Source: Amaricoccus sp.
GTDB taxonomy: Bacteria > Pseudomonadota > Alphaproteobacteria > Rhodobacterales > Rhodobacteraceae
Assembly (NCBI RefSeq): GCF_017993425.1
Contig: NZ_JAGOMQ010000002.1
Location: 124,001 to 188,000, forward strand
DNA length: 64,000 nt
Direction: 5' to 3'
The notes beneath the pieces were generated by a model. That model ran no database searches, was not told where the DNA came from, and saw only the letters and a program-made list of their open reading frames with translations. A program made the position numbers and the translations under genes. Every line of letters begins with the position of its first letter. Within the stretch, counting starts at the first letter, position 1. Below, one piece after another: positions 17,789 through 26,287 of this stretch.

Positions 17789-18970
17789 ATGGACAGCTAT
17801 CTGCCCCGAGAGGCGCGCGCCGAGGCGAACCCGGCCGCCGCCCTCGACGCCGAGACCGCCCCCGAGACCGTGACCCTCGTCTTCGACATGTTCGGCGGCG
17901 TGCATCTCGCTCCCCAGCCCGTGCGCCGTTCCGACGCGCCGCCCGCGCCGCGGCGGCGCTGGCCCTTCGGCGCGGCCAGCGCCACGGCGCTCGCCGCGGC
18001 CCTGCTGGCGACCGGCCTCGCGCCCCACCCGGCGGCGGCGCAGGCGGCGCTCACGCTCCTCAACGTCTCCTACGACCCGACCCGCGAGCTCTACCGCGAC
18101 ATCAACGCCGCGTTCGCCGAGGAGTGGGCGGCGGCCGGCAACCCGGCGATCGAGGTCGAGGCCTCGCATGGCGGCTCCGGCAGCCAGGCCCGCGCGGTGA
18201 TCGACGGGCTCGACGCGCAGGTGGTGACGCTGGCGCTCGCCTCCGACATCGACGCGATCGCGACGAAGTCGGGCAAGATCCCGGCCGACTGGCAGTCGAA
18301 GCTGCCGCACAACTCGTCGCCCTACACATCGACGATCGTCTTCCTCGTCCGCGAGGGCAACCCGAAGCACATCGAGGACTGGGACGACCTGATCGCCGAC
18401 GGCGTGCAGGTCATCACCCCGAACCCGAAGACCTCGGGCGGCGCGCGCTGGAACTACCTCGCGGCCTGGGCCTGGGCCGAGCAGAACGGCCAGGACCCGC
18501 GCGGCTTCGTCGGCAAGCTCTTCAGCCACGTGCCGGTCCTCGACACCGGCGCCCGCGGCTCGACGACCACCTTCGCGCAGCGCGGCATCGGCGACGTCCT
18601 GCTCGCCTGGGAGAACGAGGCGCATCTCGCGCTGAAGGAGCTCGGCGACGACAAGTTCGACATCGTCGTGCCGACGGTCTCCATGCTCGCCGAGCCGCCG
18701 GTGGCGATCGTCGAGAGCAACATCCACAGCGAGGAGCAGGCGAAGGCGGCCAAGGCCTATCTCGACTTCCTCTACTCGCCCGAGGGCCAGGCCATCGCCT
18801 TCAAGAACTTCTACCGCGCCTGGGACACCTCGGAGGCCAATCCCGAGGACGTGGCGCGCTTCCCGAAGCTGGAGCTGGTCTCGATCGACCACTTCGGCGG
18901 CTGGGGCAAGGCGCAGCCGGAGCACTTCGCCGACGGCGGCGTGTTCGACCAGATCTACGTCGGGCAGTAA
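17789..18970 (+). CDS. sbp: Sulfate ABC transporter substrate-binding protein with N-terminal extension
   Basis: A 393-residue periplasmic sulfate-binding protein. The mature region from about residue 85 shows family landmarks LLNVSYDPTRELY, HGGSGSQARAV, the PNPKTSGGARWNYLAAWAWA ligand loop and DTGARGSTTTFAQRG. The start was set at 17789, where GGAGG precedes the ATG; an in-frame ATG at 17759 lacks a ribosome site. Odd: about 55 residues precede the signal peptide (hydrophobic core FGAASATALAAALLATGLA, cleavage AAAQA), and they are not part of the usual family. First gene of sbp-cysT-orf105-cysW-cysA. Confidence 0.93.
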   Translation: MDSYLPREARAEANPAAALDAETAPETVTLVFDMFGGVHLAPQPVRRSDAPPAPRRRWPFGAASATALAAALLATGLAPHPAAAQAALTLLNVSYDPTRELYRDINAAFAEEWAAAGNPAIEVEASHGGSGSQARAVIDGLDAQVVTLALASDIDAIATKSGKIPADWQSKLPHNSSPYTSTIVFLVREGNPKHIEDWDDLIADGVQVITPNPKTSGGARWNYLAAWAWAEQNGQDPRGFVGKLFSHVPVLDTGARGSTTTFAQRGIGDVLLAWENEAHLALKELGDDKFDIVVPTVSMLAEPPVAIVESNIHSEEQAKAAKAYLDFLYSPEGQAIAFKNFYRAWDTSEANPEDVARFPKLELVSIDHFGGWGKAQPEHFADGGVFDQIYVGQ

Positions 18971-18975
18971 GCGCG

Positions 18976-19815
18976 ATGCGAGGGGTCGCCTTTCGCGCTT
19001 CGTCGCCCTTGCCGGGCTTCGGGATAAGCTTCGGCATCACCGCGGCGATGCTGTCCTGCGTCGTCCTCCTGCCGATCGGCGCGCTCCTGTTCAGGGGCGC
19101 GCTCGTCGGGCCGGTCGGGCTCTGGGAGACGATCAACCGTCCCCGGGTCTGGTCGGCGCTGGAGCTGTCGTTCATGACGTCGCTCTACGCGGCGCTCTTC
19201 AACCTCGTCTTCGGCCTCGCCGTGGCCTGGACGCTGACGCGCTACCGCTTCTGGGGGCGCAAGCTGATCGACGCCACCGTCGACCTGCCCTTCGCGCTGC
19301 CGACGGCGGTCGCCGGCATCGCGCTCACCACCCTCTACGCGCCGAACGGGGTCTTCGGCGCGGCGCTGGCGCCGCTCGGCATCCAGGTCGCCTATACGCG
19401 GCTCGGCATCTTCGTGGCGCTGGTCTTCGTCGGGCTGCCCTTCGTGGTCCGCACGGTTCAGCCGGTGATCGAGGAGCTCGAGCGCGAGGTCGAGGAGGCC
19501 TCGGCGACGCTGGGGGCGTCGCGGGCGCGCACCTTCGTGCGGGTGGTCCTGCCGACGCTGGCGCCGGCGCTGCTCACCGGGGGCGCGCTCGCCTTCGCGC
19601 GCTCGGTCGGGGAGTACGGGTCGGTGATCTTCATCGCCGGCAACCTGCCGAACGTGACCGAGATCGCGCCGCTCCTCATCGTCATCCGGCTCGAGGAGTT
19701 CGACTACGACGGGGCGGTCGCCATCGCCATCGCCATGCTGGCGATCTCCTTCGCGATGCTGCTCGCCATCAACCTCATCCAGGTCTGGAGTCGCAGGAGG
19801 TTCGCCGATGCGTAG
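18976..19815 (+). CDS. cysT: Sulfate/thiosulfate ABC transporter permease CysT
   Basis: A 279-residue inner-membrane permease with about six helices. The coupling loop EEASATLGASRARTFVRVVLPTL is the EAA motif contacting CysA, and SVGEYGSVIFIAGNLP is the conserved CysT/CysW segment. It starts 5 bp after the sbp stop. Its last codons overlap the next small frame (ATGCGTAG). With CysW it forms the channel of the sulfate importer. Confidence 0.95.
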   Translation: MRGVAFRASSPLPGFGISFGITAAMLSCVVLLPIGALLFRGALVGPVGLWETINRPRVWSALELSFMTSLYAALFNLVFGLAVAWTLTRYRFWGRKLIDATVDLPFALPTAVAGIALTTLYAPNGVFGAALAPLGIQVAYTRLGIFVALVFVGLPFVVRTVQPVIEELEREVEEASATLGASRARTFVRVVLPTLAPALLTGGALAFARSVGEYGSVIFIAGNLPNVTEIAPLLIVIRLEEFDYDGAVAIAIAMLAISFAMLLAINLIQVWSRRRFADA

Positions 19816-20125
19816 CCTCGCCGCCTCCGACACGGCGCCCGTGGTCCCCGCCGCTCGCGCCGTCAACCGCCGGTCCCGGGTCGCCAGCGACCCCGCGAAG
19901 CCCGGGGCCGGCATCCCCCTCGCAGCCACGGCGGCCCTCGCCGCCGTGACTCCAGCAGCGACGGCGGCCCTCGCCGCCGTGACGCTCGCCGCCGCCGGGA
20001 TCGTCCCCGCGGCGCTCGCGGCAGGATGCCTCGCCTCGCTCTGCCTGCTCCACGCCGCGGCCGCCGGGCCGCAGCCCGCCCCGGCGCCCGTGCGCGCCGT
20101 CGCCCGGAGGCTCCGCCATGACTGA
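19808..20125 (+). CDS. Small Ala-rich hydrophobic protein between cysT and cysW
   Basis: A possible 105-residue protein, not recognised. It has an AGGAGG ribosome site 7 bases before its ATG, its start overlaps the cysT stop and its stop overlaps the cysW start, which argues that it is translated. The first 35 residues are basic and Ala/Pro-rich; residues about 38-82 are hydrophobic and contain a duplicated ATAALAAVT unit, followed by a small-residue helix AAAGIVPAALAAGCLASLCLL. One or two membrane helices are likely. However the duplication is also two perfect DNA hairpins, so the segment may instead be a structured spacer that drifted into an open frame. CysT and CysW are normally adjacent. 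Confidence 0.5.
   Translation: MRSLAASDTAPVVPAARAVNRRSRVASDPAKPGAGIPLAATAALAAVTPAATAALAAVTLAAAGIVPAALAAGCLASLCLLHAAAAGPQPAPAPVRAVARRLRHD
19928..19983 (+). repeat. Two tandem hairpins inside the cysT-cysW spacer
   Basis: A 23-base unit is repeated exactly at 19928-19950 and 19961-19983 with a 33-bp period. Each unit contains ACGGCGGC, loop CCTC, GCCGCCGT, a perfect 8-bp stem. They could modulate relative expression of CysT and CysW at mRNA level, or merely reflect Ala-codon duplication. Confidence 0.7.
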
Positions 20126-21002
20126 CGCAACCTATCCCGCGCCCCGCGCGGCCGCCTGGCGGGGCGCCTCGCCGACGGAGGAGCCCGCCTGGGTCCGCCG
20201 CGGCCTGATCGCCATCGTCGTCGGCCTGCTCGCCATCGCGCTCTTCGCCCCGCTCGTCACGGTCTTCGCCGAGGCGTTCAAGGACGGGATCGTCGCCGCG
20301 GTCTCCGCCCTCGGCGAGCGCGACGCGCTGTCGGCGATCCGGCTGACGCTGATCACCGCGGCGATCGCCGTGCCGCTCAACGCCGCCTTCGGCCTCGCCG
20401 CCGCCTGGGCGATCGCCAAGTTCGACTTCCGCGGCAAGGCGTTCCTGATCACGCTGATCGACCTGCCGTTCTCGGTCTCGCCGGTCGTCGCCGGCCTCAG
20501 CCTCGTGCTGCTCTTCGGCGCCAACTCGGCGCTCGGCGGCTGGCTGGTCGCCCACGGGGTGCAGGTCGTCTTCGCCGTGCCGGCGATCGTGCTCGCCACG
20601 ATGTTCGTCACCTTCCCCTTCGTCGCCCGCGAGCTCATCCCGGTGATGCAGGAGCAGGGCCGCTCCGAGGAGGAGGCGGCGCTGACGCTCGGGGCCTCGG
20701 GCTGGCGGACCTTCCTGACGGTGACGCTGCCGAACGTCCGCTGGGCGCTGCTCTACGGGGTGCTGCTCTGCAACGCCCGCGCCATGGGCGAGTTCGGCGC
20801 CGTTGCGGTCGTGTCCGGCCGCATCCGCGGCCAGACCGCGACCATGCCGCTGATGATCGAGATGCTCTACAACGAGTACCTCTCGGTCGCCGCCTTCACC
20901 ATGGCGGCGCTCCTCGCGGCGCTGGCGCTCGTCACGCTCGTCCTCAAGTCCGGCCTCGAGTGGCGCTACGCCGACCAGCTCGCGGCCAGCCGTCGCCATT
21001 GA
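20118..21002 (+). CDS. cysW: Sulfate/thiosulfate ABC transporter permease CysW
   Basis: A 294-residue permease with about six helices, partner of CysT. Landmarks are TLIDLPFSVSPVVAGLSLVLLFG, the coupling loop EEEAALTLGASGWRTFLTVTLPN, NARAMGEFGAVAVVSG and the periplasmic loop GQTATMPLMIEMLYNEY. GGAGG lies 7 bases before the ATG, so translation initiates independently as well as by overlap with orf105. Followed by cysA after 21 bp. Confidence 0.95.
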   Translation: MTDATYPAPRAAAWRGASPTEEPAWVRRGLIAIVVGLLAIALFAPLVTVFAEAFKDGIVAAVSALGERDALSAIRLTLITAAIAVPLNAAFGLAAAWAIAKFDFRGKAFLITLIDLPFSVSPVVAGLSLVLLFGANSALGGWLVAHGVQVVFAVPAIVLATMFVTFPFVARELIPVMQEQGRSEEEAALTLGASGWRTFLTVTLPNVRWALLYGVLLCNARAMGEFGAVAVVSGRIRGQTATMPLMIEMLYNEYLSVAAFTMAALLAALALVTLVLKSGLEWRYADQLAASRRH

Positions 21003-21023
21003 CCAGTATCCGGGGGTAGCACC

Positions 21024-21743
21024 ATGCATATCGAGATCGAAGACCTCGCCAAGGAGTTCGGGACAACCACCGCGCTCCATCCGGTGAGCCTCGCCATCCC
21101 CTCGGGCGCGCTCGTCGCGCTGCTCGGGCCGTCGGGATCGGGAAAGACCACGCTCCTGCGCATCCTCGGCGGCCTCGAGCGGCCCGACCAGGGGCGGGTG
21201 CTGTTCGACGGCCAGGACGCCACCAACCTCTCGGTCCAGGAGCGCCGCGCCGGCTTCGTGTTCCAGCACTACGCGCTCTTCAAGCACATGACGGTGTTCG
21301 AGAACATCGCCTACGGGCTCCGCGCCCGGCCGCGCCGCGAGCGCCCCACCGGCGCCGAGATCGACCGGCGGGTGAACAAGCTCCTCGGCCTGATCCAGCT
21401 CCCCGACATCGCTCGGCGCTACCCGGCGCAGCTCTCCGGCGGCCAGCGCCAGCGCGTGGCGCTCGCCCGCGCGCTCGCCATCGAGCCGCGGATGCTGCTC
21501 CTCGACGAGCCCTTCGGGGCGCTCGACGCCCGCGTCCGCAAGGAGCTGCGCACGGGCCTGCGCGAGATCCACGACCAGACCGGGCTCACCACGGTCTTCG
21601 TCACCCACGACCAGGACGAGGCGATGGAGCTCGCCGACCTCGTCGTGGTGATGTCGATGGGCCGCATCGAGCAGACCGGCGCGCCCGACGCGATCCGCGC
21701 CCGGCCCGCCACCCGCTTCGTGCGCGAGTTCCTGGCGGCCTGA
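21024..21743 (+). CDS. cysA: Sulfate ABC transporter ATP-binding protein CysA, short form
   Basis: A 239-residue ABC ATPase energising sulfate uptake. Walker [11 protein letters not shown]-loop [22 protein letters not shown] (typical of CysA), signature LSGGQRQR, Walker [20 protein letters not shown] and switch FVTHDQDEA are present. It ends straight after the nucleotide-binding domain (RFVREFLAA), lacking the about 110-residue C-terminal TOBE-type regulatory domain of enterobacterial CysA, so regulation by that domain must be absent. The stop codon is genuine, no continuation is seen in other frames, and a terminator follows. Confidence 0.94.
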   Translation: MHIEIEDLAKEFGTTTALHPVSLAIPSGALVALLGPSGSGKTTLLRILGGLERPDQGRVLFDGQDATNLSVQERRAGFVFQHYALFKHMTVFENIAYGLRARPRRERPTGAEIDRRVNKLLGLIQLPDIARRYPAQLSGGQRQRVALARALAIEPRMLLLDEPFGALDARVRKELRTGLREIHDQTGLTTVFVTHDQDEAMELADLVVVMSMGRIEQTGAPDAIRARPATRFVREFLAA

Positions 21744-21772
21744 CCCCGGCCGCAGGCGCCCGCGACGAAACC

Positions 21773-21801
21773 GCGCCGCCCGGTCCCCGCCCGGGCGGCG
21801 C
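21773..21801 (+). terminator. Terminator of the sulfate transporter operon
   Basis: GCGCCGCCCGG (21773-21783) and CCGGGCGGCGC (21791-21801) form a perfect 11-bp stem with a 7-base loop, followed by a short GTTT. It lies 30 bp after the cysA stop. Confidence 0.7.
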
Positions 21802-21895
21802 TCCGCGTTTCCGGCCGCGCCGCCCGCCGGCGACCTTCCTCGACGCGCCCGGCCTCGCGGACTAGACTCCCGCGCCGAGGGGGAGGGAGGCCGCG

Positions 21896-23554
21896 ATGAC
21901 GGAGCCCTACGCCACCCACGAGGTGCTGAACCAGCCGCCGCCGCTCGAGGACTACGACGCCTTCGCGGCCGATCCGGCGCTCCCCGTCATCCTCGCCGCC
22001 TTCGGCGGCGACTGGGCCGCCGGGCGCCTCTCCCGCGCCGGGGCGACCGTCGCCTCGGCCGAGATCCGCCGCCTCGCCCGGCAGGCCGACCGCAACCCGC
22101 CGGAGCTCGTCACCCACGACCGCTTCGGCCATCGCGTCGACCGGATCGAGTTCCATCCCGCCTGGGCCGAGCTGATGCGCCGCGCCATGGCCGATGGCGT
22201 CCATTCCCTCGCCTGGACCGCGGCGCGCCCCGGCGCGCAGGTCGCCCGCGCCGGGCTCGCCTATCTCTGGGCGCAGGGCGAGGCCGGGATCATGTGCCCT
22301 CTGACCATGACCCACGCCGCCATCCCGGTGATCCGCCGCGACCCGGCGCTGCGCGAGGCCTGGGAGGCGCTGCTGCTGTCGCCGGACTACGACGGGCGCC
22401 AGATGCCGGCCGCCGGCAAGCACGGCGCGACCTGCGCCATGGCGATGACCGAGAAGCAGGGCGGCTCGGACCTCCGGCAGGTCGCCACGATCGCCGAGCC
22501 CGCCGGCGGCGGCCTCTGGGCGCTGACCGGGCACAAGTGGTTCTTCTCGGCCCCGCAGTCGGACCTGTTCCTCGCGCTCGCCCGCACCGCGAAGGGCGTC
22601 ACCTGCTTCGCGCTGCCCGGCTGGCTGCCGGGCGGCGCGCGCAACCGGCTGCTGCTGCAGCGGCTCAAGGACAAGTGCGGCAACCGCTCGAACGCCTCCT
22701 CCGAGGTCGAGTTCCGGGGCGCCCTCGGCACGATGCTGGGCGAGGAGGGCCGCGGCATCGCCGCGATCCTCGAGATGGGCCACCTCACCCGCATCGACTG
22801 CGCGCTCGCCTCGGCCGGGCACATGCGCCTCGCCGTCGCCGAGGCCGCCTGGCACGCCGCGCACCGCTCGGCCTTCCAGCGCCGGCTGATCGACCAGCCG
22901 CTGATGCAGGCGGTGATCGCCGACCTCGCGCTCGAGGCGGAGGCCGCCGCCTGGCTCGCCTTCCGCGCCGCCGCCAGCCTCGACGCGCCGGCCGGCGCCG
23001 GGGGCGAGGCGGAGCGCCGCCTCGGCCGCCTGATCACCCCGATCGCCAAGTACTGGATCTGCAAGCGCGTGCCCGCCGTCGTGGCCGAGGCGCTGGAATG
23101 CCACGGCGGCAACGGCTTCGTGGAGGACCACCTGATGGCGCGCCTCTACCGCGAGGCCCCGCTGAACGGCGTCTGGGAGGGTTCGGGCAACGTCATCTGC
23201 CTCGACATGCTGCGCGCCGCCGCCCGCGACCCCGAGAGCGTCGGCCTGCTCCTCGACGAGCTCCGCGCCGCCCGCGGCCGCCTTCCCGCCTACGACCGGG
23301 CGCTCGCCGCAGCCGAGCCCGCGCTGGCGGAAGCCGGCGAAGGAGAGGCCCGTCGGGTCGCGGAGCGCCTCGCCGTGGTCCTCTCCGCGGCGCTGCTGCT
23401 GCGCCATGGCGATCCAGCCGTGGCGGAAGCCTTTGTGGCCTCTCGACTCGCGCCGGATCGGGGCGTCGCCTTCGGCGCGCTGCCTGCGGGGGTCGACGCG
23501 GCCGCGCTCGCCCGACGTGCGGAGCCGTCGGAGGAAACATCGGCAAGATTATGA
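21896..23554 (+). CDS. aidB: AidB-like acyl-CoA dehydrogenase
   Basis: A 552-residue flavoprotein very close in pattern to E. coli AidB (541 residues), induced in the adaptive response to alkylation and able to bind DNA and FAD. Matching segments are THEVLNQPPPLEDYD, NPPELVTHDRFGHRVDRIEF, MTEKQGGSDLRQVAT, TGHKWFFSAPQSD, LKDKCGNRSNASSEVEF and REAPLNGVWEGSGNVICLDMLR. The isovaleryl-CoA dehydrogenase activity of AidB is weak and its true role unsettled. The ATG follows GGGAGGG. Its stop codon sits within a few bases of the stop of the convergent DUF4928 gene, so the two 3' ends abut with no terminator space. Confidence 0.92.
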   Translation: MTEPYATHEVLNQPPPLEDYDAFAADPALPVILAAFGGDWAAGRLSRAGATVASAEIRRLARQADRNPPELVTHDRFGHRVDRIEFHPAWAELMRRAMADGVHSLAWTAARPGAQVARAGLAYLWAQGEAGIMCPLTMTHAAIPVIRRDPALREAWEALLLSPDYDGRQMPAAGKHGATCAMAMTEKQGGSDLRQVATIAEPAGGGLWALTGHKWFFSAPQSDLFLALARTAKGVTCFALPGWLPGGARNRLLLQRLKDKCGNRSNASSEVEFRGALGTMLGEEGRGIAAILEMGHLTRIDCALASAGHMRLAVAEAAWHAAHRSAFQRRLIDQPLMQAVIADLALEAEAAAWLAFRAAASLDAPAGAGGEAERRLGRLITPIAKYWICKRVPAVVAEALECHGGNGFVEDHLMARLYREAPLNGVWEGSGNVICLDMLRAAARDPESVGLLLDELRAARGRLPAYDRALAAAEPALAEAGEGEARRVAERLAVVLSAALLLRHGDPAVAEAFVASRLAPDRGVAFGALPAGVDAAALARRAEPSEETSARL

Positions 23555-24499
23555 TATAGTGCGATATTCTAGGATGATGCTCAGGCTCGGGTCCGTCTCG
23601 CACGCCGCGATGATGCCGTTGTAGCGCGCAACCAGCCCGGCCAGCGTCGCCCGCCGTCCGGCGGCGCTGAAGCCGCCGTCCGCCATCAGCGCCGCGACGA
23701 GGAACTGCTCGGCCCCGAGCACGTCGATCCGCTCCGCCACGCGGGCGTTCTCGGCCAGCGCCACGGCGACGGCGACCCGGCGGTCGAGCGTGACGAGCAC
23801 GGCGCGGAGCCCCGCCTCGACGTTGTCGCGGCAGCGCGCGATCACCGCCTCGCCGGGCGCGGTCGTCACATGCACCGCCACGTCGCCGACGAGGAAGTCG
23901 CCCGCGCGCCCGAGCGCGGCGTCGGCGGTGGAGAAGGCGTGATGCGTCACCGCGCCGGCGCCCACCGAGCGCTCCAGCGCCGCGCCGACGAGGTGCTGGA
24001 GCATCGCGCCGGCATGCTGCATCCCCGGGGTCTCGCGCTGGCGCTCGGCCGCCTGCCGCAGCAGGTCGGCCAGCGCCGGGCGCAGGCCGCGGGCCGGGTC
24101 GAGCCGCAGGCGGAACGGCTTGGCCGCGAGGAAGGCGCGCACCTCGCCGACCCAGAACGCCTCCGCCGCCGCGAGGTCCACCGGCCCGGCCGCGGCCAGC
24201 GCGTTCAGGCAGGCGACGTAGCTCCGCATGTTCTCGATGCTGCCGCGGCTGGTGCGCCCGGCCTCGCGCGCCAGCACGCGCGTCTCGCCGTGGTCGGCGA
24301 GGATCGCCTGCACGGCCGCGAAGCCGAGCCCCAGCACCTGCCCGCCGCGCCCGGTCAGCAGCCGGTCGGGATCGAGCGGCAGGCCGTGCTCGACGGCGTG
24401 GCGGGTGACGACCAGCGCCACGGAGAGCGGCCCCTTGCCGCGGAAGGCGCGGTGCGCCTCGCGGAAGCGGGCGAGCGCGTCCCGCAGCGCCTGCGTCAC
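23549..24499 (-). CDS. DUF4928-like protein, probable restriction partner of the adjacent methyltransferase
   Basis: A 316-residue protein that starts with GTG overlapping the methyltransferase stop (GTGA, 24496-24499). It resembles the DUF4928 family, seen mainly next to Dcm-type methyltransferases and assumed to be the cognate type II restriction enzyme. Visible features are ALVVTRHAVEHGLPLDPDRLLTGRGGQV, RTSRGSIENMRSYV and in the second half DFLVGDVAVHVTTAPGEAVIARC, where a GDVAVHV strand with a preceding acidic residue could be part of a nuclease core. A classical PD-(D/E)xK signature was not clearly identified. The final residues are encoded by unusually AT-rich DNA. Family assignment is from memory of the pattern, not a search. 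Confidence 0.65.
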   Translation of the reverse strand: MTQALRDALARFREAHRAFRGKGPLSVALVVTRHAVEHGLPLDPDRLLTGRGGQVLGLGFAAVQAILADHGETRVLAREAGRTSRGSIENMRSYVACLNALAAAGPVDLAAAEAFWVGEVRAFLAAKPFRLRLDPARGLRPALADLLRQAAERQRETPGMQHAGAMLQHLVGAALERSVGAGAVTHHAFSTADAALGRAGDFLVGDVAVHVTTAPGEAVIARCRDNVEAGLRAVLVTLDRRVAVAVALAENARVAERIDVLGAEQFLVAALMADGGFSAAGRRATLAGLVARYNGIIAACETDPSLSIILEYRTIS

Positions 24500-25617
24500 G
24501 CGGCGGCGCGCGCCCGGTCGGGGGCGGCGGCGAGCAGCGGCTCCAGCAGGTGCGCCGCGAGGAAGCGCACCACCGGTACGGCGACGCCGTCGCCGGCGAG
24601 GTGGTAGGCCTCGTTGTAGTTCGCGGGCAGGCGGTAGCTGTCCGGCAGCCCCATCAGCCGCGCCGCCTCGCGCGGGGAGAGGAGCCGCGAGCGGACGCGT
24701 CCGTCCTCGACGAGCAGCAGCGTCTGGCGGCTCGACCCGCCGGCCGGCGTGCGCAGGCAGCCGGCGACGTCGTCGAACCGCACCTCGGCCCGCACCACGC
24801 CGGCGCGGGTGCGCTTGTAGACCGTGCCGACATGCCGGCCGCCGGCAGCCTGCGCCGCCGCGACCTTGGCGCGGTTGACCGGGCTCATCGAGGCGAGGAG
24901 CCGCTCCGTCTCCGCCCCGGCGCGCCAGGCGACGCCGGAGGGCGTGTCCTCGATGACGCCCGCGAGGCTTTGCCCGTGGGGCGCCGGCGCCGGCAGGCGC
25001 CACCAGACCCAGCCCTTGAGCCCGGCGCGCGCCTCGACCAGCGCCGGCGGATGCCAGCGCGGCAGCGGCCGGCGCGCCGCCAGCCCCTCGGGCAGCGGGC
25101 CGTCGTCCTCCACCGCGACGAAGAACAGCCGTGGCCGCGACTGCGGCAGGAAGTCGACCGCGTTCGCCACCACCGCGCCGAAGCGGTAGCCGGCCTCGGC
25201 CAGCGCCCGGCCGATCGCGGCGAAGTCGCGGCCGCCATGCGAGGTGAGCGCGCCGACGACGTTCTCCAGCACCACGAGGCGCGGGGCCCGGCCCTGGGCG
25301 CGCAGGTCGGTCACCAGCTTCCAGAACGGCCAGAACGTCCCCGACCGCGCGCCGCGCAGCCCGGCGCCCGCCCCGGCGAGCGACAGGTCCTGGCAGGGGA
25401 ACGAGGCCCAGACGAGGTCGGGAACCCCGGGCAGGTCGGCCGCTGCCAGCGTGGCGACGTCGGCGACGCGCAGGTGCTCCGCCCCCCAGTTCGCGGCGTA
25501 GGCGGCGGCCTTCTTGGCGTCGAGGTCGTTGGCGAGGAGGCAGCGCCAGCCCGCGCCGAGCCCGGCGCGCGCCATGCCGCCGCCCGCGAAGAACTCGTAG
25601 TAGCCGCCGCCCGCCAT
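24496..25617 (-). CDS. DNA (cytosine-5-)-methyltransferase
   Basis: A 373-residue C5-cytosine methyltransferase using S-adenosylmethionine. Motif I is YYEFFAGGGMARAGLG, motif IV FPCQDLS with catalytic Cys75, motif VI VVLENVVGAL, motif VIII QSRPRLFFVAV, and IX-X are REAARLMGLPDSYRLP and GDGVAVPVVRFLAAH. The target-recognition region is residues about 180-290; the target sequence cannot be predicted. Start 25617 has GAGGG upstream; an alternative ATG at 25686 would overlap scpB. It follows scpB on the same strand, so it may be carried by the scpA-scpB transcript, and forms an apparent restriction-modification pair with the next gene. Confidence 0.93.
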   Translation of the reverse strand: MAGGGYYEFFAGGGMARAGLGAGWRCLLANDLDAKKAAAYAANWGAEHLRVADVATLAAADLPGVPDLVWASFPCQDLSLAGAGAGLRGARSGTFWPFWKLVTDLRAQGRAPRLVVLENVVGALTSHGGRDFAAIGRALAEAGYRFGAVVANAVDFLPQSRPRLFFVAVEDDGPLPEGLAARRPLPRWHPPALVEARAGLKGWVWWRLPAPAPHGQSLAGVIEDTPSGVAWRAGAETERLLASMSPVNRAKVAAAQAAGGRHVGTVYKRTRAGVVRAEVRFDDVAGCLRTPAGGSSRQTLLLVEDGRVRSRLLSPREAARLMGLPDSYRLPANYNEAYHLAGDGVAVPVVRFLAAHLLEPLLAAAPDRARAAA

Positions 25618-25663
25618 CGCCGTCCGCCCTCCCGCCGATTCGGCGCTCGTTCCGCCTATGTTC

Positions 25664-26287
25664 TCACTCTTCCGCGTCCTGCTCAAGCGCCAGCTCGGGC
25701 TGCGGCCGGCCCGGGGCAGGGCGGTTGTCGAGGAGGCCCGCGGCGCGCAGCTCGGCCACGCCGGGCAGGTCGCCGGCGGATTCGAGGCCGAAATGGTCGA
25801 GGAAGGCCGGCGTGACCACGAAGGTCATCGGCCGGCCGGGCGTGTCGCGGCGGCGGCCGAACTTGACCCAGCCGAGCTCCATCAGGAGGTCGATGGTGCC
25901 GCCCGAGACGGCGACGCCGCGGATCTCCTCGATCTCGGCCCGGGTCGCCGGCTGGTGGTAGGCGATGATCGCCAGCGTCTCGACGGCGGCGCGCGAGAGC
26001 TTGCGCGTCTCCACCGCCTCGCGGGCCATCAGGAAGCCGAGATCGCCCGCGGTGCGGAAGGCGAAGGCGTCGCCGAGGCGGCGCAGCTCCACCCCGCGGC
26101 CTTCGTAGCGGCGGCGCAGCCCGGCGATCGCCTCGGGCACGTCGCATCCCTCCGGCAGGCGCTCGGCGATCTCGCGCGAGCTGAGCGGCGCGGCGGCGGC
26201 GAAGAGCACCGCCTCGACCATGCGCTCCTGCTCCGGCATCGGCGGGATCGCGAAGTCGATCGCGAAGCGCGACGTGGTCTCGTTCAT
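25664..26287 (-). CDS. scpB: Segregation and condensation protein ScpB
   Basis: A 207-residue kleisin-interacting winged-helix protein of the SMC-ScpAB condensin. Landmarks: MVEAVLFAAAAPLSSREIAERLPEG, AVETLAIIAYHQPATRAEIEEIRGVAVSGGTIDLLMELGWV and FVVTPAFLDHFGLESAGDLP. Start 26287 overlaps the scpA stop (ATGA); the longer frame upstream is antisense-like scpA sequence. It ends about 45 bp before the methyltransferase start. Confidence 0.95.
   Translation of the reverse strand: MNETTSRFAIDFAIPPMPEQERMVEAVLFAAAAPLSSREIAERLPEGCDVPEAIAGLRRRYEGRGVELRRLGDAFAFRTAGDLGFLMAREAVETRKLSRAAVETLAIIAYHQPATRAEIEEIRGVAVSGGTIDLLMELGWVKFGRRRDTPGRPMTFVVTPAFLDHFGLESAGDLPGVAELRAAGLLDNRPAPGRPQPELALEQDAEE

Noticed and set aside
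21419-23407. A long minus-strand frame across cysA and aidB
   Set aside because: Antisense to two confidently identified genes, with low-complexity Arg/Gly-rich content.
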